The notes beneath the pieces are model-generated. The model was not told the origin of the DNA. It worked only from the letters and a program-made list of their open reading frames with translations, and did not search any database. A program made the translations under genes and the position numbers. From contig DATLIY010000013.1 of the NCBI GenBank assembly GCA_035539175.1, positions 85,297-149,296 on the forward strand: a stretch of 64,000 bases of DNA. The letters are read 5' to 3'. Below, in pieces: positions 38,270-46,741 of this stretch. Each line of letters begins with the position of its first letter. Position 1 is the stretch's first letter. Origin of the DNA: Acidisarcina sp. GTDB lineage: Bacteria; Acidobacteriota; Terriglobia; Terriglobales; Acidobacteriaceae.

Positions 38270-39265
38270 ATGAAAGTATTCGTAACTGGAGCGACGGGGT
38301 TTGTAGGCAGCCACGTCGCGCATCAACTGGCCGCCCAGGGTGCGACTCTGCGCCTTCTTGTGCGCAAGACCAGCCGTCTGGAAAATCTGGAAGGAATCCC
38401 GGCAGAAACCGTAGTCGGAGATCTGCGGGATGTAGCGGCGCTGCGTTCGGCAGTATCGGGCTGCGATGCCCTGATGCACGTGGCCGCCGACTATCGACTC
38501 TGGGTTCGCGACCCGAAGGCGATGTATGCGGTGAATGTTGACGGAACCCGCGATCTGCTCCGTCTGGCACGGGAGGAGGGCGTCAGGCGAGCCGTCTACA
38601 CCTCCAGCGTGGCCACAATGGGCTTCAAGACGGATGGCACCATCGTGGACGAGCGCACCCCGGTGTCGCTGGACGATATGATTGGCCCCTACAAACGTTC
38701 GAAGTACCTGGCTGAGCAGGAGGCCATTCAGGCGGCGCAGGCTGGGCAGGACGTTATTATTCTGAACCCGACGACGCCGATTGGAGCCAATGACGTCAGG
38801 CCAACTCCGACGGGTGGCATCATCGTGGATTTCCTCAACCGGAAGTTTCCTGCCTACATGGACACGGGGCTGAACCTGGTGGATGTGAGCGAGGTCGCGC
38901 GGGCCCATGTGTCGGCGTTAAGCATGGGGCGCAGTGGCGAGCGTTACATCCTCGGCGGTGAAAATCTGACGCTCAAGCAGATCCTGGATCGGATGTCCGC
39001 GATTACCGGCCTGCCTTCTCCGACGATGAAGGTGCCGATCGTGGTGGCGTTGATTTTCGCGTTCTTTGACGAGAATATTACTGGCCGGCTGATGGGCAAG
39101 GAGCCGCGTGCGACGGTGGAAGCCGTGCGTATGGGGAGGAAGTTGATGTTTGCCTCTTCGGCGAAAGCGGAACGGGAACTGGGATTCAAGGTCGTACCGG
39201 TCTATCTCGCGCTTCGTGCGGCAATCGACTGGTTTCGCGCGCACGGATACGCGCCCGCTTCATGA
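38270..39265 (+). CDS. hpnA: Hopanoid-associated sugar epimerase HpnA
   Basis: This is an extended short-chain dehydrogenase/epimerase of 331 residues that co-occurs with hopanoid genes. It has an NAD(P)-binding start VFVTGATGFVGSHVAHQL, the active-site pair TSSVATMG and YKRSKYLAEQ (Tyr-x3-Lys), and the substrate segment NPTTPIGANDVRPTPTG. Its precise reaction in hopanoid synthesis is not settled. The frame is open from 38198; ATG 38270 with GAGG upstream starts at the nucleotide-binding strand. The stop overlaps the hpnG start by four bases. Confidence 0.93.
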   Translation: MKVFVTGATGFVGSHVAHQLAAQGATLRLLVRKTSRLENLEGIPAETVVGDLRDVAALRSAVSGCDALMHVAADYRLWVRDPKAMYAVNVDGTRDLLRLAREEGVRRAVYTSSVATMGFKTDGTIVDERTPVSLDDMIGPYKRSKYLAEQEAIQAAQAGQDVIILNPTTPIGANDVRPTPTGGIIVDFLNRKFPAYMDTGLNLVDVSEVARAHVSALSMGRSGERYILGGENLTLKQILDRMSAITGLPSPTMKVPIVVALIFAFFDENITGRLMGKEPRATVEAVRMGRKLMFASSAKAERELGFKVVPVYLALRAAIDWFRAHGYAPAS

Positions 39266-39978
39266 CGCGGATTGGAGTGATCGCAGCGCTTCCGGGTGAG
39301 TTGAAGCCGCTGGTAAAGGGATGGGAGCGCAAGCCCGGCACCGCAGGCATCGCATGCTGGTCGCGCCGCGAGGACAACCGGGAATGGGTTGCAGCCTGTG
39401 CCGGAATGGGCGCCGACGCTGCAACGCGCGCCTTCGCGGAAGCAGAGCGCGAGGGGCCGCTGGGCGGGGTGATCTCGATCGGATGGGCCGGGGCTCTCGC
39501 GCCGGATTACGTTGCCGGAGAAGCCTACGCGGTAAGGGAAGTGATCGACGTAAGGACATCGGAGCGCTATGCGGCGTCCGAGTCGCCTGCAGGCGTCACG
39601 CTGGTTACGACTCCGACTGTCGCCAGTGTCAGGGAGAAGCAACGGCTGGCAAAGAGTTACAGCGCTGCGCTGGTGGATATGGAAGCGGCAGCGATTGGTA
39701 GACTGGCCCGTGCCCGGAATATTCCGTTTGCTTGTTTCAAGGCGGTAACGGACGGGGTGGACGCGAATCTGCCGGACTTCAACCCATTTGTAACCCGCAG
39801 CGGGCAGATGCGGATGCCTGCCTTTGTGCTGCACTGTGCTTTGCGGCCGTGGTACTGGGCGCCTTTGCTGCGGATGGGCAAAGACAGTGGGCGTGCCGCG
39901 GAAGCACTTGCATCGCAAGTGCTTCGTTTTCTAAACGAGCCGGCAGATCAGTGGAACGGATCAGTGGAAGAGAGATGA
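39262..39978 (+). CDS. hpnG: Hopanoid phosphorylase/nucleosidase HpnG
   Basis: HpnG removes adenine from adenosylhopane, giving ribosylhopane or its phosphate. The 238-residue protein is of the nucleoside phosphorylase fold: RIGVIAALPGELKPLVKGW, ACAGMGADAATRAFAEA, SIGWAGALAPDYVAGEAY, and the late ALVDMEAAAIGRLARARNIPF with the catalytic Glu/Asp region FKAVTDGVD. It overlaps hpnA upstream and the first dehydrogenase downstream by four bases each, so all three are translationally coupled. Confidence 0.93.
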   Translation: MTRIGVIAALPGELKPLVKGWERKPGTAGIACWSRREDNREWVAACAGMGADAATRAFAEAEREGPLGGVISIGWAGALAPDYVAGEAYAVREVIDVRTSERYAASESPAGVTLVTTPTVASVREKQRLAKSYSAALVDMEAAAIGRLARARNIPFACFKAVTDGVDANLPDFNPFVTRSGQMRMPAFVLHCALRPWYWAPLLRMGKDSGRAAEALASQVLRFLNEPADQWNGSVEER

Positions 39979-41093
39979 CGACGATAACGGAAAGTAGTGT
40001 TTCGGCAGCGGTAAGGATTCCGGCAACCATGCTGGCTGCGGTGTATCGCGGCGTGAACGATGTTCGTGTGGAGACGGTTCCCGTACCGGAGATTGGCGCG
40101 GGTGAGCTGCTGATCGGGGTCAAGTCCTGCGGAATCTGCGGAACGGATCTCAAGAAGATCCATACCGGATCGCACTCCGCGCCGCGCATCTTCGGGCATG
40201 AGACCGCGGGCGTCGTGGCGGCTGTCGGTGCTGGCGTCACGAAATTTGCCGTGGGAGACCGGGTTATGGTTTTCCACCACATCCCCTGTGGCGAGTGCTA
40301 CTACTGCAGGAAGAAGACCTTCGCGCAGTGCCCGGTTTATAAGAAGGTGGGCTGCACTGCGGGCTTTGAGCCGGCGGGTGGCGGTTTTGCCGAGTATGTT
40401 CGCGTGATGGACTGGATTGTGGAGCGGGGCGGGGTGGTGCGCATCCCAGAGGGAGTACCGTTTGAGCAGGCCGCCTTCGTCGAGCCGGTCAACACTTGTT
40501 ATAAAGGCGTTGGATTGCTGAATTTGAAGCCGGATGAGACGGTCCTGGTCATAGGGCAGGGGCCAATCGGAATTCTGCTGGCATCCCTGGCAAAACGCTC
40601 GGGAGCCACGGTTTTGACCTCGGACCTCTATCCGGAGCGGCATCGGATTGCGGCGGCCTTCGGGCTGGACCATCCGATTCACGCCGGGGAGGCCGACGTT
40701 GTAGCGGTTGCCCGTGCGGCTACCAATGGGCGAGGCGCGGATGCTGTCATACTAGCTGTGGGCGGTAACTCGCTGATTCGCACCGCGATGGAGGCGGCGC
40801 GTCCGGGCGGCAAGGTCATGCTCTTTGCCCAGACGCAGCATGGTGAGGCGACGATCGATCCGGGCGCGGTATGTCTGGATGAGAAGGATCTGATCGGGTC
40901 CTACAGTTCGTCGGTCGAGGTACAGGACGAAGCGGCTGCCATTGTGTTCAATGGCTATGGCAGCGGCTATGATTTAACGCGGCTGGTTTCGCATCGCTTC
41001 CCGCTCGAACGTGCGGTGGAAGCGATCGAGCTGGCGTCGCAACCACAGGCTCATTCGATGAAGATCATGATTGAGCCGGGGGCTCGGAAGTAA
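39975..41093 (+). CDS. Zinc-dependent alcohol dehydrogenase in hopanoid operon (first)
   Basis: This is a medium-chain dehydrogenase of 372 residues. Catalytic zinc ligands are in CGICGTD and FGHETAGVV. The structural-zinc region CGECYYCRKKTFAQC is present, and the nucleotide site is VLVIGQGPIGILLASLAKRSG. It resembles the threonine/sorbitol dehydrogenase branch. It starts at ATG 39975 overlapping the hpnG stop; an earlier in-frame start at 39732 lies inside hpnG. The substrate is unknown, but its coupling to hpnG makes ribosylhopane or a downstream aldehyde a reasonable candidate. Confidence 0.87.
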   Translation: MTTITESSVSAAVRIPATMLAAVYRGVNDVRVETVPVPEIGAGELLIGVKSCGICGTDLKKIHTGSHSAPRIFGHETAGVVAAVGAGVTKFAVGDRVMVFHHIPCGECYYCRKKTFAQCPVYKKVGCTAGFEPAGGGFAEYVRVMDWIVERGGVVRIPEGVPFEQAAFVEPVNTCYKGVGLLNLKPDETVLVIGQGPIGILLASLAKRSGATVLTSDLYPERHRIAAAFGLDHPIHAGEADVVAVARAATNGRGADAVILAVGGNSLIRTAMEAARPGGKVMLFAQTQHGEATIDPGAVCLDEKDLIGSYSSSVEVQDEAAAIVFNGYGSGYDLTRLVSHRFPLERAVEAIELASQPQAHSMKIMIEPGARK

Positions 41094-42161
41094 ATGTCGA
41101 AAGAAGTGACGCTGATGGAAGAAGAGATGAATGCGGCAGTCCTCTATGGACAGCAGGATGTTCGCATTGAGCGTGTACCGATTCCGCAGGCAGAACCGGG
41201 GGAGATAGTCGTCCGCGTGGGCGCTGCGCTGACCTGCGGTACGGACCTGAAGGTCTATCGGCGCGGCTATCACGCGAAGATGATTGTGCCGCCTGCGCTC
41301 TTTGGACATGAACTCGCCGGTACGGTTCACGAGGTCGGTGAGGGAGTTACCCGGTTCCAGCCAGGAACGCGCGTGGTGGCCCTGAATTCAGCGCCTTGTG
41401 GGGAATGCTACTGGTGCACGCGCCATCAGGAAAATCTCTGCGAGGACCTGCTCTTCAACAACGGAGCCTATGCGGAGTACATTCGCATCCCGGCGCGCAT
41501 TGTGGAGAAGAACACGCTGGTTGTGCCGGAGGGGATGCTGCTGGAGCATGCGGCCCTGACCGAGCCCCTGGCCTGCGTGCTGAAGGGGCTGGAAGAGACG
41601 CGCGCGGTGGCCGGGGATATCGTGGTCGTGATTGGCGCCGGACCGATCGGCCTGATGTTCATGCATGCGGCAGATCTTGCGGGGATGCAGGTACTTGCTG
41701 TCGTGAAGCGGAAAGAGCAGATTGCCTCGGCAAGGCAATTTGGCGCGAAGAAGGTGGTGCAGATCGGAGCCACGGCGGATACAGTCGCGGCGATTCGCGC
41801 CTTGACGCCGCAGCATCGCGGTGCGGATGTGGCGATTGAAGCAGTGGCCACGCCCATGACCTGGCAATGGGCCGTTGACATGGTTCGCCGCGGCGGCGTG
41901 GTTAACTTCTTTGGGGGATGTGCGGCGGGCACCAAGGTGGAGCTTGACACCAACCGCCTCCACTACAATGACATCACCCTGCGAGCCACCTTTCACCACA
42001 CGCCGGCGACCTGCCGCCGGGCCTTTGAGATGTTAAGCAGCGGACGCTTTGATGGCAGCCACTACATCACGAGCCACGCGCCGCTCATGGATCTGAATCA
42101 GGTATTTCATCAATTGATGGATCGGACAGCCGCCAGCATTAAGACTGCCATCATTCCATAA
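41094..42161 (+). CDS. Zinc-dependent alcohol dehydrogenase in hopanoid operon (second)
   Basis: A second medium-chain dehydrogenase of 355 residues starts on the base after the previous stop (TAAATG). It has ALTCGTDLKVYRRGYH, PALFGHELAGTVHEVGEG, CGECYWCTRHQENLC for structural zinc, and VVVIGAGPIGLMFMHAADLAG for NAD(P). It is a clear paralog of its neighbour but diverged (shorter N-terminus, different catalytic-zinc context TCGTD for CGICGTD), so the two could form a heteromer or act in sequence. GGAAG precedes the ATG. Substrate unknown. Confidence 0.87.
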   Translation: MSKEVTLMEEEMNAAVLYGQQDVRIERVPIPQAEPGEIVVRVGAALTCGTDLKVYRRGYHAKMIVPPALFGHELAGTVHEVGEGVTRFQPGTRVVALNSAPCGECYWCTRHQENLCEDLLFNNGAYAEYIRIPARIVEKNTLVVPEGMLLEHAALTEPLACVLKGLEETRAVAGDIVVVIGAGPIGLMFMHAADLAGMQVLAVVKRKEQIASARQFGAKKVVQIGATADTVAAIRALTPQHRGADVAIEAVATPMTWQWAVDMVRRGGVVNFFGGCAAGTKVELDTNRLHYNDITLRATFHHTPATCRRAFEMLSSGRFDGSHYITSHAPLMDLNQVFHQLMDRTAASIKTAIIP

Positions 42162-42185
42162 TTAAGATCATTCATGGGAGCAAGG

Positions 42186-43169
42186 ATGCCGGTACGGAGC
42201 GGGGAACAATCGCAGGAGGATCTGGTTGCGGAGGGGTGGGCCCGTTTGCCCGCGGAGTATCGCATGCCCGCGCAGCAGCCCTCGCTGGAGCAGGCACGCG
42301 ATTACTGCCGTCGGCTGGCCGAGTCTCACTATGAGAATTTTCATGTGGCGTCGTGGTTTTTGCCGGAGCGCCTGCGGTCCCACTTCCATAGCATCTATGC
42401 GTATTGCCGCATCTCCGATGACCTTGGCGACGAGGTAGGGAATCGCGCGCAGTCGCTGGCTCTGCTGGATCTGTGGGGAGCGGAGCTGGATGCCTGTTAT
42501 CGCGGAGAGACCCGGCATCCCGTCTTCGTGGCCCTGGCAGAGACGATCCGGGTCTGCGATATACCGAAGCAGCCCTTTGCCGATCTGCTGGTGGCCTTTC
42601 GGCAGGATCAGACGGTGACGCGCTTCCAGACGATGCAGGAGGTTCTGTCCTACTGCCAATACTCCGCCAACCCGGTAGGCAGGCTGGTGCTCTATGCCAG
42701 CGGGTATCGCGACGAGGAGTTGTTCCGCCTGTCGGACTTCACCTGCTCCGCTCTGCAGCTTGCTAATTTCTGGCAGGATGTCCGCGTGGATTTTGCCAAG
42801 GACCGCATCTACATTCCGGGCGAAGATATGCGCAGGTTCCATGTTGAAGAATCCGGAATCGCATCGGGGATCGCTGCGGGACACGCCAGCGAGGAGTTTA
42901 TGGAGCTGATGCGGTTTGAAGTGGCCTTTGCTCAGAGGATGTTTGAACAGGGCCTGCCTCTGATCGGTAAGGTGGACCGCGAACTGGCGCTGGATCTCGA
43001 TCTCTTTAGTCGCGGCGGGATGGAGATTCTTCGTGCCATCGAGCGGCAACGATACGATGTGCTGGCGTCGCGGCCCTCCCTGGGCAAGGGGACGAAGATG
43101 GCCCTGGCGGCGCGCGCGGTGGGCGGAAAGCTGCTGCCGTGGTTCCGCCTGCGCAGGGGTGCCGCGTGA
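42186..43169 (+). CDS. hpnC: Hydroxysqualene synthase HpnC
   Basis: HpnC converts presqualene diphosphate to hydroxysqualene in the three-enzyme squalene route. The 327-residue trans-isoprenyl synthase fold has the first Asp-rich motif as SDDLGDEVG (CRISDDLGDE) and the second as WQDVRVDFAKDRIYIP, with YCQYSANPVGRLVL between. Two in-frame ATGs exist; the one at 42186 has GGGAG five bases upstream and is preferred to 42174. Its end overlaps the hpnD GTG by four bases. Confidence 0.94.
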   Translation: MPVRSGEQSQEDLVAEGWARLPAEYRMPAQQPSLEQARDYCRRLAESHYENFHVASWFLPERLRSHFHSIYAYCRISDDLGDEVGNRAQSLALLDLWGAELDACYRGETRHPVFVALAETIRVCDIPKQPFADLLVAFRQDQTVTRFQTMQEVLSYCQYSANPVGRLVLYASGYRDEELFRLSDFTCSALQLANFWQDVRVDFAKDRIYIPGEDMRRFHVEESGIASGIAAGHASEEFMELMRFEVAFAQRMFEQGLPLIGKVDRELALDLDLFSRGGMEILRAIERQRYDVLASRPSLGKGTKMALAARAVGGKLLPWFRLRRGAA

Positions 43170-44074
43170 GCCTGGAATTGACGGAGTGCTACGCGGTTTG
43201 CCGCGGCATTGCGCGAAGGGAAGCCAAAAATTTCTACTATGCGTTTGTGGCTCTGCCCAAGGCGAAGCGCAACGCAATCTGCGCGGTCTATGCATTTATG
43301 CGCCACGCGGACGATCTCTCCGACGACGAATCCAAGCCACACGCCGAGCGGCGGCAGGAGCTGGACGCGTGGCTGAAAGCGTGGCATGCGGCGCAGCGCG
43401 GTGAGTCCACGGAGGACCCAGTATTCATTGCCTTGCGGGATACCGCGCAGCGCTTCAACATCCCGGCAGAGTTACTCGATCAGCTCGTTGCAGGCACCAC
43501 GATGGATCTTTGCTCGGAGCGCAAGCCGGGCGTGCTCGATACCTACCAGACCTTTGGCGAGCTCTATCGCTACTGCTATCTTGTCGCCTCGGTGGTGGGC
43601 CTGGTCTGTATTCGCATCTTTGGCTACAGCGACGGCAGGGCAGAGCAGTTGGCCGAGGAGACGGGCATCGCATTTCAACTGACCAACATTCTGCGGGATG
43701 TGCGGGAAGATGCGTGCCGCGGCCGTGTCTACCTGCCGCTGGAGGACCTGTCGCGATTCGGCACCTCGCCGGAGGAGCTTGCCAGTCTGCAGGATGGAAG
43801 CTCTATCCAGTCCCATCACCGCCAATTGTTGAAATTCGAAGCATCGCGCGCGCAGCACTACTATGAATCGGCGCAGAAGATGTTGCCCCTGCTCTCCCCG
43901 GACAGCCGTCCGGCAATGTGGGTTCTGGTGTCGATCTACAAGCGACTGCTGGACCACATGGAGGCGGACAACTACGACGTATTCTCTGCCAGGGTGAAGG
44001 TGCCAACCCACGAAAAGCTGTGGATTCTGACGCAGGGCGTTGGGCGCATGGTGCTTCAGGGCCTCGGGGTATAG
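43166..44074 (+). CDS. hpnD: Presqualene diphosphate synthase HpnD
   Basis: HpnD condenses two farnesyl diphosphates to presqualene diphosphate. The 302 residues show FMRHADDLSDDES as the first Asp-rich motif, YCYLVASVVGLVCIRIFGY, and the second NILRDVREDACRGRVYLP. The GTG start at 43166 overlaps the hpnC stop (GTGA). An upstream extension to 43139 lies within hpnC. It is a member of the same family as HpnC but differs in motif 1, as expected for the pair. Confidence 0.95.
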   Translation: MSLELTECYAVCRGIARREAKNFYYAFVALPKAKRNAICAVYAFMRHADDLSDDESKPHAERRQELDAWLKAWHAAQRGESTEDPVFIALRDTAQRFNIPAELLDQLVAGTTMDLCSERKPGVLDTYQTFGELYRYCYLVASVVGLVCIRIFGYSDGRAEQLAEETGIAFQLTNILRDVREDACRGRVYLPLEDLSRFGTSPEELASLQDGSSIQSHHRQLLKFEASRAQHYYESAQKMLPLLSPDSRPAMWVLVSIYKRLLDHMEADNYDVFSARVKVPTHEKLWILTQGVGRMVLQGLGV

Positions 44075-44082
44075 AGGGGCTC

Positions 44083-45540
44083 ATGGGAACAGCTTCGATC
44101 CAGAACCGGGGACAACTGGCCGCCGGAGACCGCATTCGATCCGTTACTGTGGTGGGGGGCGGAGCAGCCGGACTCGCCGCAGCCTGTGCGCTGGCAGACT
44201 CCGGCTATCACGTCGATCTGCTGGAGCGGCGAGGCTATGTCGGTGGACGAGCCTCTTCGTACGAGCACCCCGGCACGGCGGAGGTAATCGACAATTGCCA
44301 GCACATTTTAGTGGGCTGCTGCACCAATCTGATCGATCTGTATCGGCGCATCGGCGTAGAGAATAAGATTCGCTGGTTTGACCGGATTACCTTTGTGGAG
44401 CCGGGCGGCATGCGCAGTGTGCTGGAACCGTCGTGGCTGCCTGCTCCGCTGCACACCTCGCTCGCCTTCCTCCGGGCGCATGCTTTTTCCCTTGCGGACA
44501 AGCTGGCGATCTCGCGCGGATTGATGGCCTTTCTACGAGGAATTCCGGAGGACTCGGAGAAGAGCTTTGCCGACTGGCTGGTGGAAAATCGCCAGACGAA
44601 GGGCGCGATCGAACGATTCTGGAGACCGGCGCTGATCAGCGCGCTGAATGAGGATGCGGATCGCATCTCGGTTCACTACGCCGGAATGGTGATCCGGGAG
44701 ATGTTTCTACGCTCTCCCGAGGCTGGCCGAATGGGCGTACCGACAATCCCGTTGAGCGATCTGTATGGTCGGGCCATGGAGTACATCCGTGTGCGGGGCG
44801 GGCAGGTGCATCTGCGCACGAACGTGGAATCTCTGACATGGAATGGGGATCGCCACTTCTGGGAGTTGCGGACGGGGGAGCCCGCGCAGTCGTTTACCAG
44901 TGACGCGGTGGTTCTGGCGCTCTCGTTCGAGGCAATGGCGAAGCTGCTTCCGCGGATGCCGCAAATGCCGGGAGTGGATGGATTGGCGGCCCGGCTCTCG
45001 CAGTTTGATCATTCGCCGATTACCAGCATCCACCTGTGGTTTGACCGGGAGATTACGGATCTGGATCACGCCGCACTGCTCGACTCGCGGATCGACTGGA
45101 TGTACCACACCTCGCGCCTTCAACCCCAGCGGAAGACCGCCGACGGCAGCTACGTGGAACTGGTCTGCAGCGCCTCGCGACAGCTCACGAATCAGTCGCG
45201 GGAGGAGATTCTTGCCATGGCGATCGAGGAGTTGGGCAGGTTCTTCCCCCGGGTGCGCGAAGCGGTGCTCCGCAAAGCCGCAGTGGTGAAGGAGGTTCGA
45301 GCAACCTACTCCATCCGCCCGATGCTCGATCCAATTCGCCCCGGTCAAGGGTCGCCCTGGCCGAATGCCTTTCTTGCCGGCGACTGGACGGCGACCGGCT
45401 GGCCCGCGACGATGGAGGGTGCGGTGCGCAGCGGCTACCTGGCGGCGGAAGCGCTGACCCTGGCCGACGGTGCGCCACGGAAGATCCTGCAGCCCGACCT
45501 GGCTTCTACCGGCTTGATGCGGCTGTTCGACGAAGCATAG
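44083..45540 (+). CDS. hpnE: Squalene-forming FAD-dependent desaturase-like reductase HpnE
   Basis: HpnE reduces hydroxysqualene to squalene, completing the HpnCDE route. The 485-residue flavoprotein has the dinucleotide motif VTVVGGGAAGLAAACALADSG at its N-terminus followed by VDLLERRGYVGGRASSY and, near the C-terminus, NAFLAGDWTATGWPATMEGAV with the second FAD-contact GD motif. GAGGGG lies just before the ATG. It is the last gene of the hopanoid operon; 84 bases then lead to the antitoxin gene. Confidence 0.95.
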   Translation: MGTASIQNRGQLAAGDRIRSVTVVGGGAAGLAAACALADSGYHVDLLERRGYVGGRASSYEHPGTAEVIDNCQHILVGCCTNLIDLYRRIGVENKIRWFDRITFVEPGGMRSVLEPSWLPAPLHTSLAFLRAHAFSLADKLAISRGLMAFLRGIPEDSEKSFADWLVENRQTKGAIERFWRPALISALNEDADRISVHYAGMVIREMFLRSPEAGRMGVPTIPLSDLYGRAMEYIRVRGGQVHLRTNVESLTWNGDRHFWELRTGEPAQSFTSDAVVLALSFEAMAKLLPRMPQMPGVDGLAARLSQFDHSPITSIHLWFDREITDLDHAALLDSRIDWMYHTSRLQPQRKTADGSYVELVCSASRQLTNQSREEILAMAIEELGRFFPRVREAVLRKAAVVKEVRATYSIRPMLDPIRPGQGSPWPNAFLAGDWTATGWPATMEGAVRSGYLAAEALTLADGAPRKILQPDLASTGLMRLFDEA

Positions 45541-45551
45541 CGCCGTCTTTC

Positions 45552-45569
45552 GTTGCCAATGTTGCCAAT
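45552..45569. promoter_or_regulatory. Tandem 9-base direct repeat before toxin-antitoxin genes
   Basis: GTTGCCAAT occurs twice in a row, 12 bases after the hpnE stop and about 55 bases before the antitoxin ATG. Together with the inverted repeat at 45586 it forms a compact control region, as expected for antitoxin autoregulation. The repeats could also be the -35 side of the promoter. Confidence 0.5.
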
Positions 45570-45585
45570 TCGATAGATTGCTAGG

Positions 45586-45606
45586 GTGTAGCCGTTTCGG
45601 CTACAC
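45586..45606. promoter_or_regulatory. Inverted repeat, likely antitoxin operator
   Basis: GTGTAGCCG-TTT-CGGCTACAC is a perfect 9-base inverted repeat 19 bases upstream of the antitoxin ATG. A transcription terminator for hpnE is the alternative, but no T-run follows on either strand, so operator is preferred. Confidence 0.6.
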
Positions 45607-45624
45607 TCTGGGCAGAGGTGCACT

Positions 45625-45924
45625 ATGCGTCAGGTTTCCCTTCGTGAGTTTCGTACCAGAGGTCAGAAAGCACTCGAGGACATTCCCCGCGGAGAAACCA
45701 CTCTTCTGGTCGGGCAGAACGGCCCCGCTTTCTTTCTTGTCCCCGTATTCGGGGATGTTGCGCTGGAAGAGCGAGAGCTGCAGAGAGTTATTGCGAAGGC
45801 CAGTTTACGAGAGGATCAGCGCCTTGCTGCCGAGGCCGGTTTTTCTGAGGCAACTGATGAGGAGATCGAGGCTGAGATCAATCGTATTCGCGCCTCTTCG
45901 AGTACGGAGAGGGAATGCGCCTGA
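45625..45924 (+). CDS. Phd/YefM-type antitoxin
   Basis: This is a 99-residue antitoxin of the Phd/YefM type. Its N-terminal DNA-binding part is MRQVSLREFRTRGQKALEDI, followed by PRGETTLLVGQNGPAFFLVPV, the usual beta hairpin. The C-terminal half is an acidic helix (SEATDEEIEAEINRIRAS) that should wrap the toxin. Its end overlaps the toxin start by ten bases. Direct and inverted repeats upstream fit autoregulation. Confidence 0.8.
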   Translation: MRQVSLREFRTRGQKALEDIPRGETTLLVGQNGPAFFLVPVFGDVALEERELQRVIAKASLREDQRLAAEAGFSEATDEEIEAEINRIRASSSTERECA

Positions 45925-46358
45925 TCGTGCTTGATTCGAACGTTCTGGTTTCCGCGCGTATCAACACTCAGGGCAGCCCTTCCAGGATTGTGAACCTGGT
46001 GCTGTACGGCGCAATACAGATAGTCACTAGCCCAAAGGTGTCCGAGGAGTACCGGGAAGTTACCAGTCGAGCAAAGTTCCATCCCTATGGATTTCCTCCA
46101 CTCTGGTTGAGTGTTCTGATCAAGAACAGTCTGGTTCTCCCTGATTATGAAGTAGAGTCTTGCTCTTGTCCTGATCCGAAAGATCTGCCTTTCCTCGCGC
46201 TTGCACATGCATCCGGAGCATGGCTTGTTACTGGAAATCTCAGGCACTTCCCAGAGCAAGGCAGGAACGCTGTGATCGTACTCTCGCCGGCAGACTATCT
46301 GGTGCGTTTCAATGCAGCCACTGGACAGCGATTGGGCGGCGATGAAGCGTTGCCCTAG
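45915..46358 (+). CDS. PIN-domain toxin
   Basis: This is a 147-residue PIN-family ribonuclease, the toxin of the pair. Acidic residues of the metal site are in LIVLDSNVLVSA (Asp7), SPKVSEEYREV (Glu) and SCPDPKDLPFLALAHASGAWLVTGN (two Asp). This is the 'putative toxin-antitoxin system toxin component, PIN family' type rather than VapC in the narrow sense. It probably cleaves RNA when free of antitoxin. It converges with the EamA gene; the stops overlap by four bases. Confidence 0.82.
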   Translation: MRLIVLDSNVLVSARINTQGSPSRIVNLVLYGAIQIVTSPKVSEEYREVTSRAKFHPYGFPPLWLSVLIKNSLVLPDYEVESCSCPDPKDLPFLALAHASGAWLVTGNLRHFPEQGRNAVIVLSPADYLVRFNAATGQRLGGDEALP

Positions 46359-46741
46359 CCGGCCATAAGGGCGACGCCGAAGCAGACAAAGACAGCGGCC
46401 AGCCAACGGCGGCGATCGACATTCTCATGCAGGAAGAACCGGGCGGCGATGGCATTGCTCACGAAGGTGAGGGAGGCCGAGGCGGGAGCAACCAGGCTGA
46501 CATTCGCGTTGCTGACGGCGAAGAGCAGAGAGAAGAAGCTGAGCGCCATACATACCACGCCCAGCAGGAAGCGGAGGTTGCCCGTCACTGCGCGAATGGC
46601 TCCGGTGAGTCCGCGCTCTGCTTTGATCACATCGAGGTCGCCGATCCTGCGCATGGCGGAGGCGGTGAGCACATCGCCGGCAGTTGCCGTGAGCACGATG
46701 GCAGCGATCATGACAGAGGCGTGCAACGCAGCAGGACTCAT
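46355..46741 (-). CDS. EamA/SMR-like half transporter (second of pair)
   Basis: The 128-residue protein has four hydrophobic segments (HASVMIAAIVLTATAGDVLTA; FLLGVVCMALSFFSLLFAV; VSLVAPASASLTFVSNAIAA; WLAAVFVCFGVALMAG), the size and topology of SMR, ArnE and ArnF proteins. Its ATG overlaps the stop of the preceding gene (ATGA), so the two should form a heterodimer. Family-level knowledge: ArnE/ArnF flip an aminoarabinose-linked lipid; SMR pairs export cations. The frame is open to 46876; ATG 46741 begins directly before helix one. hpnJ lies upstream on the same strand. Confidence 0.83.
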   Translation of the reverse strand: MSPAALHASVMIAAIVLTATAGDVLTASAMRRIGDLDVIKAERGLTGAIRAVTGNLRFLLGVVCMALSFFSLLFAVSNANVSLVAPASASLTFVSNAIAARFFLHENVDRRRWLAAVFVCFGVALMAG

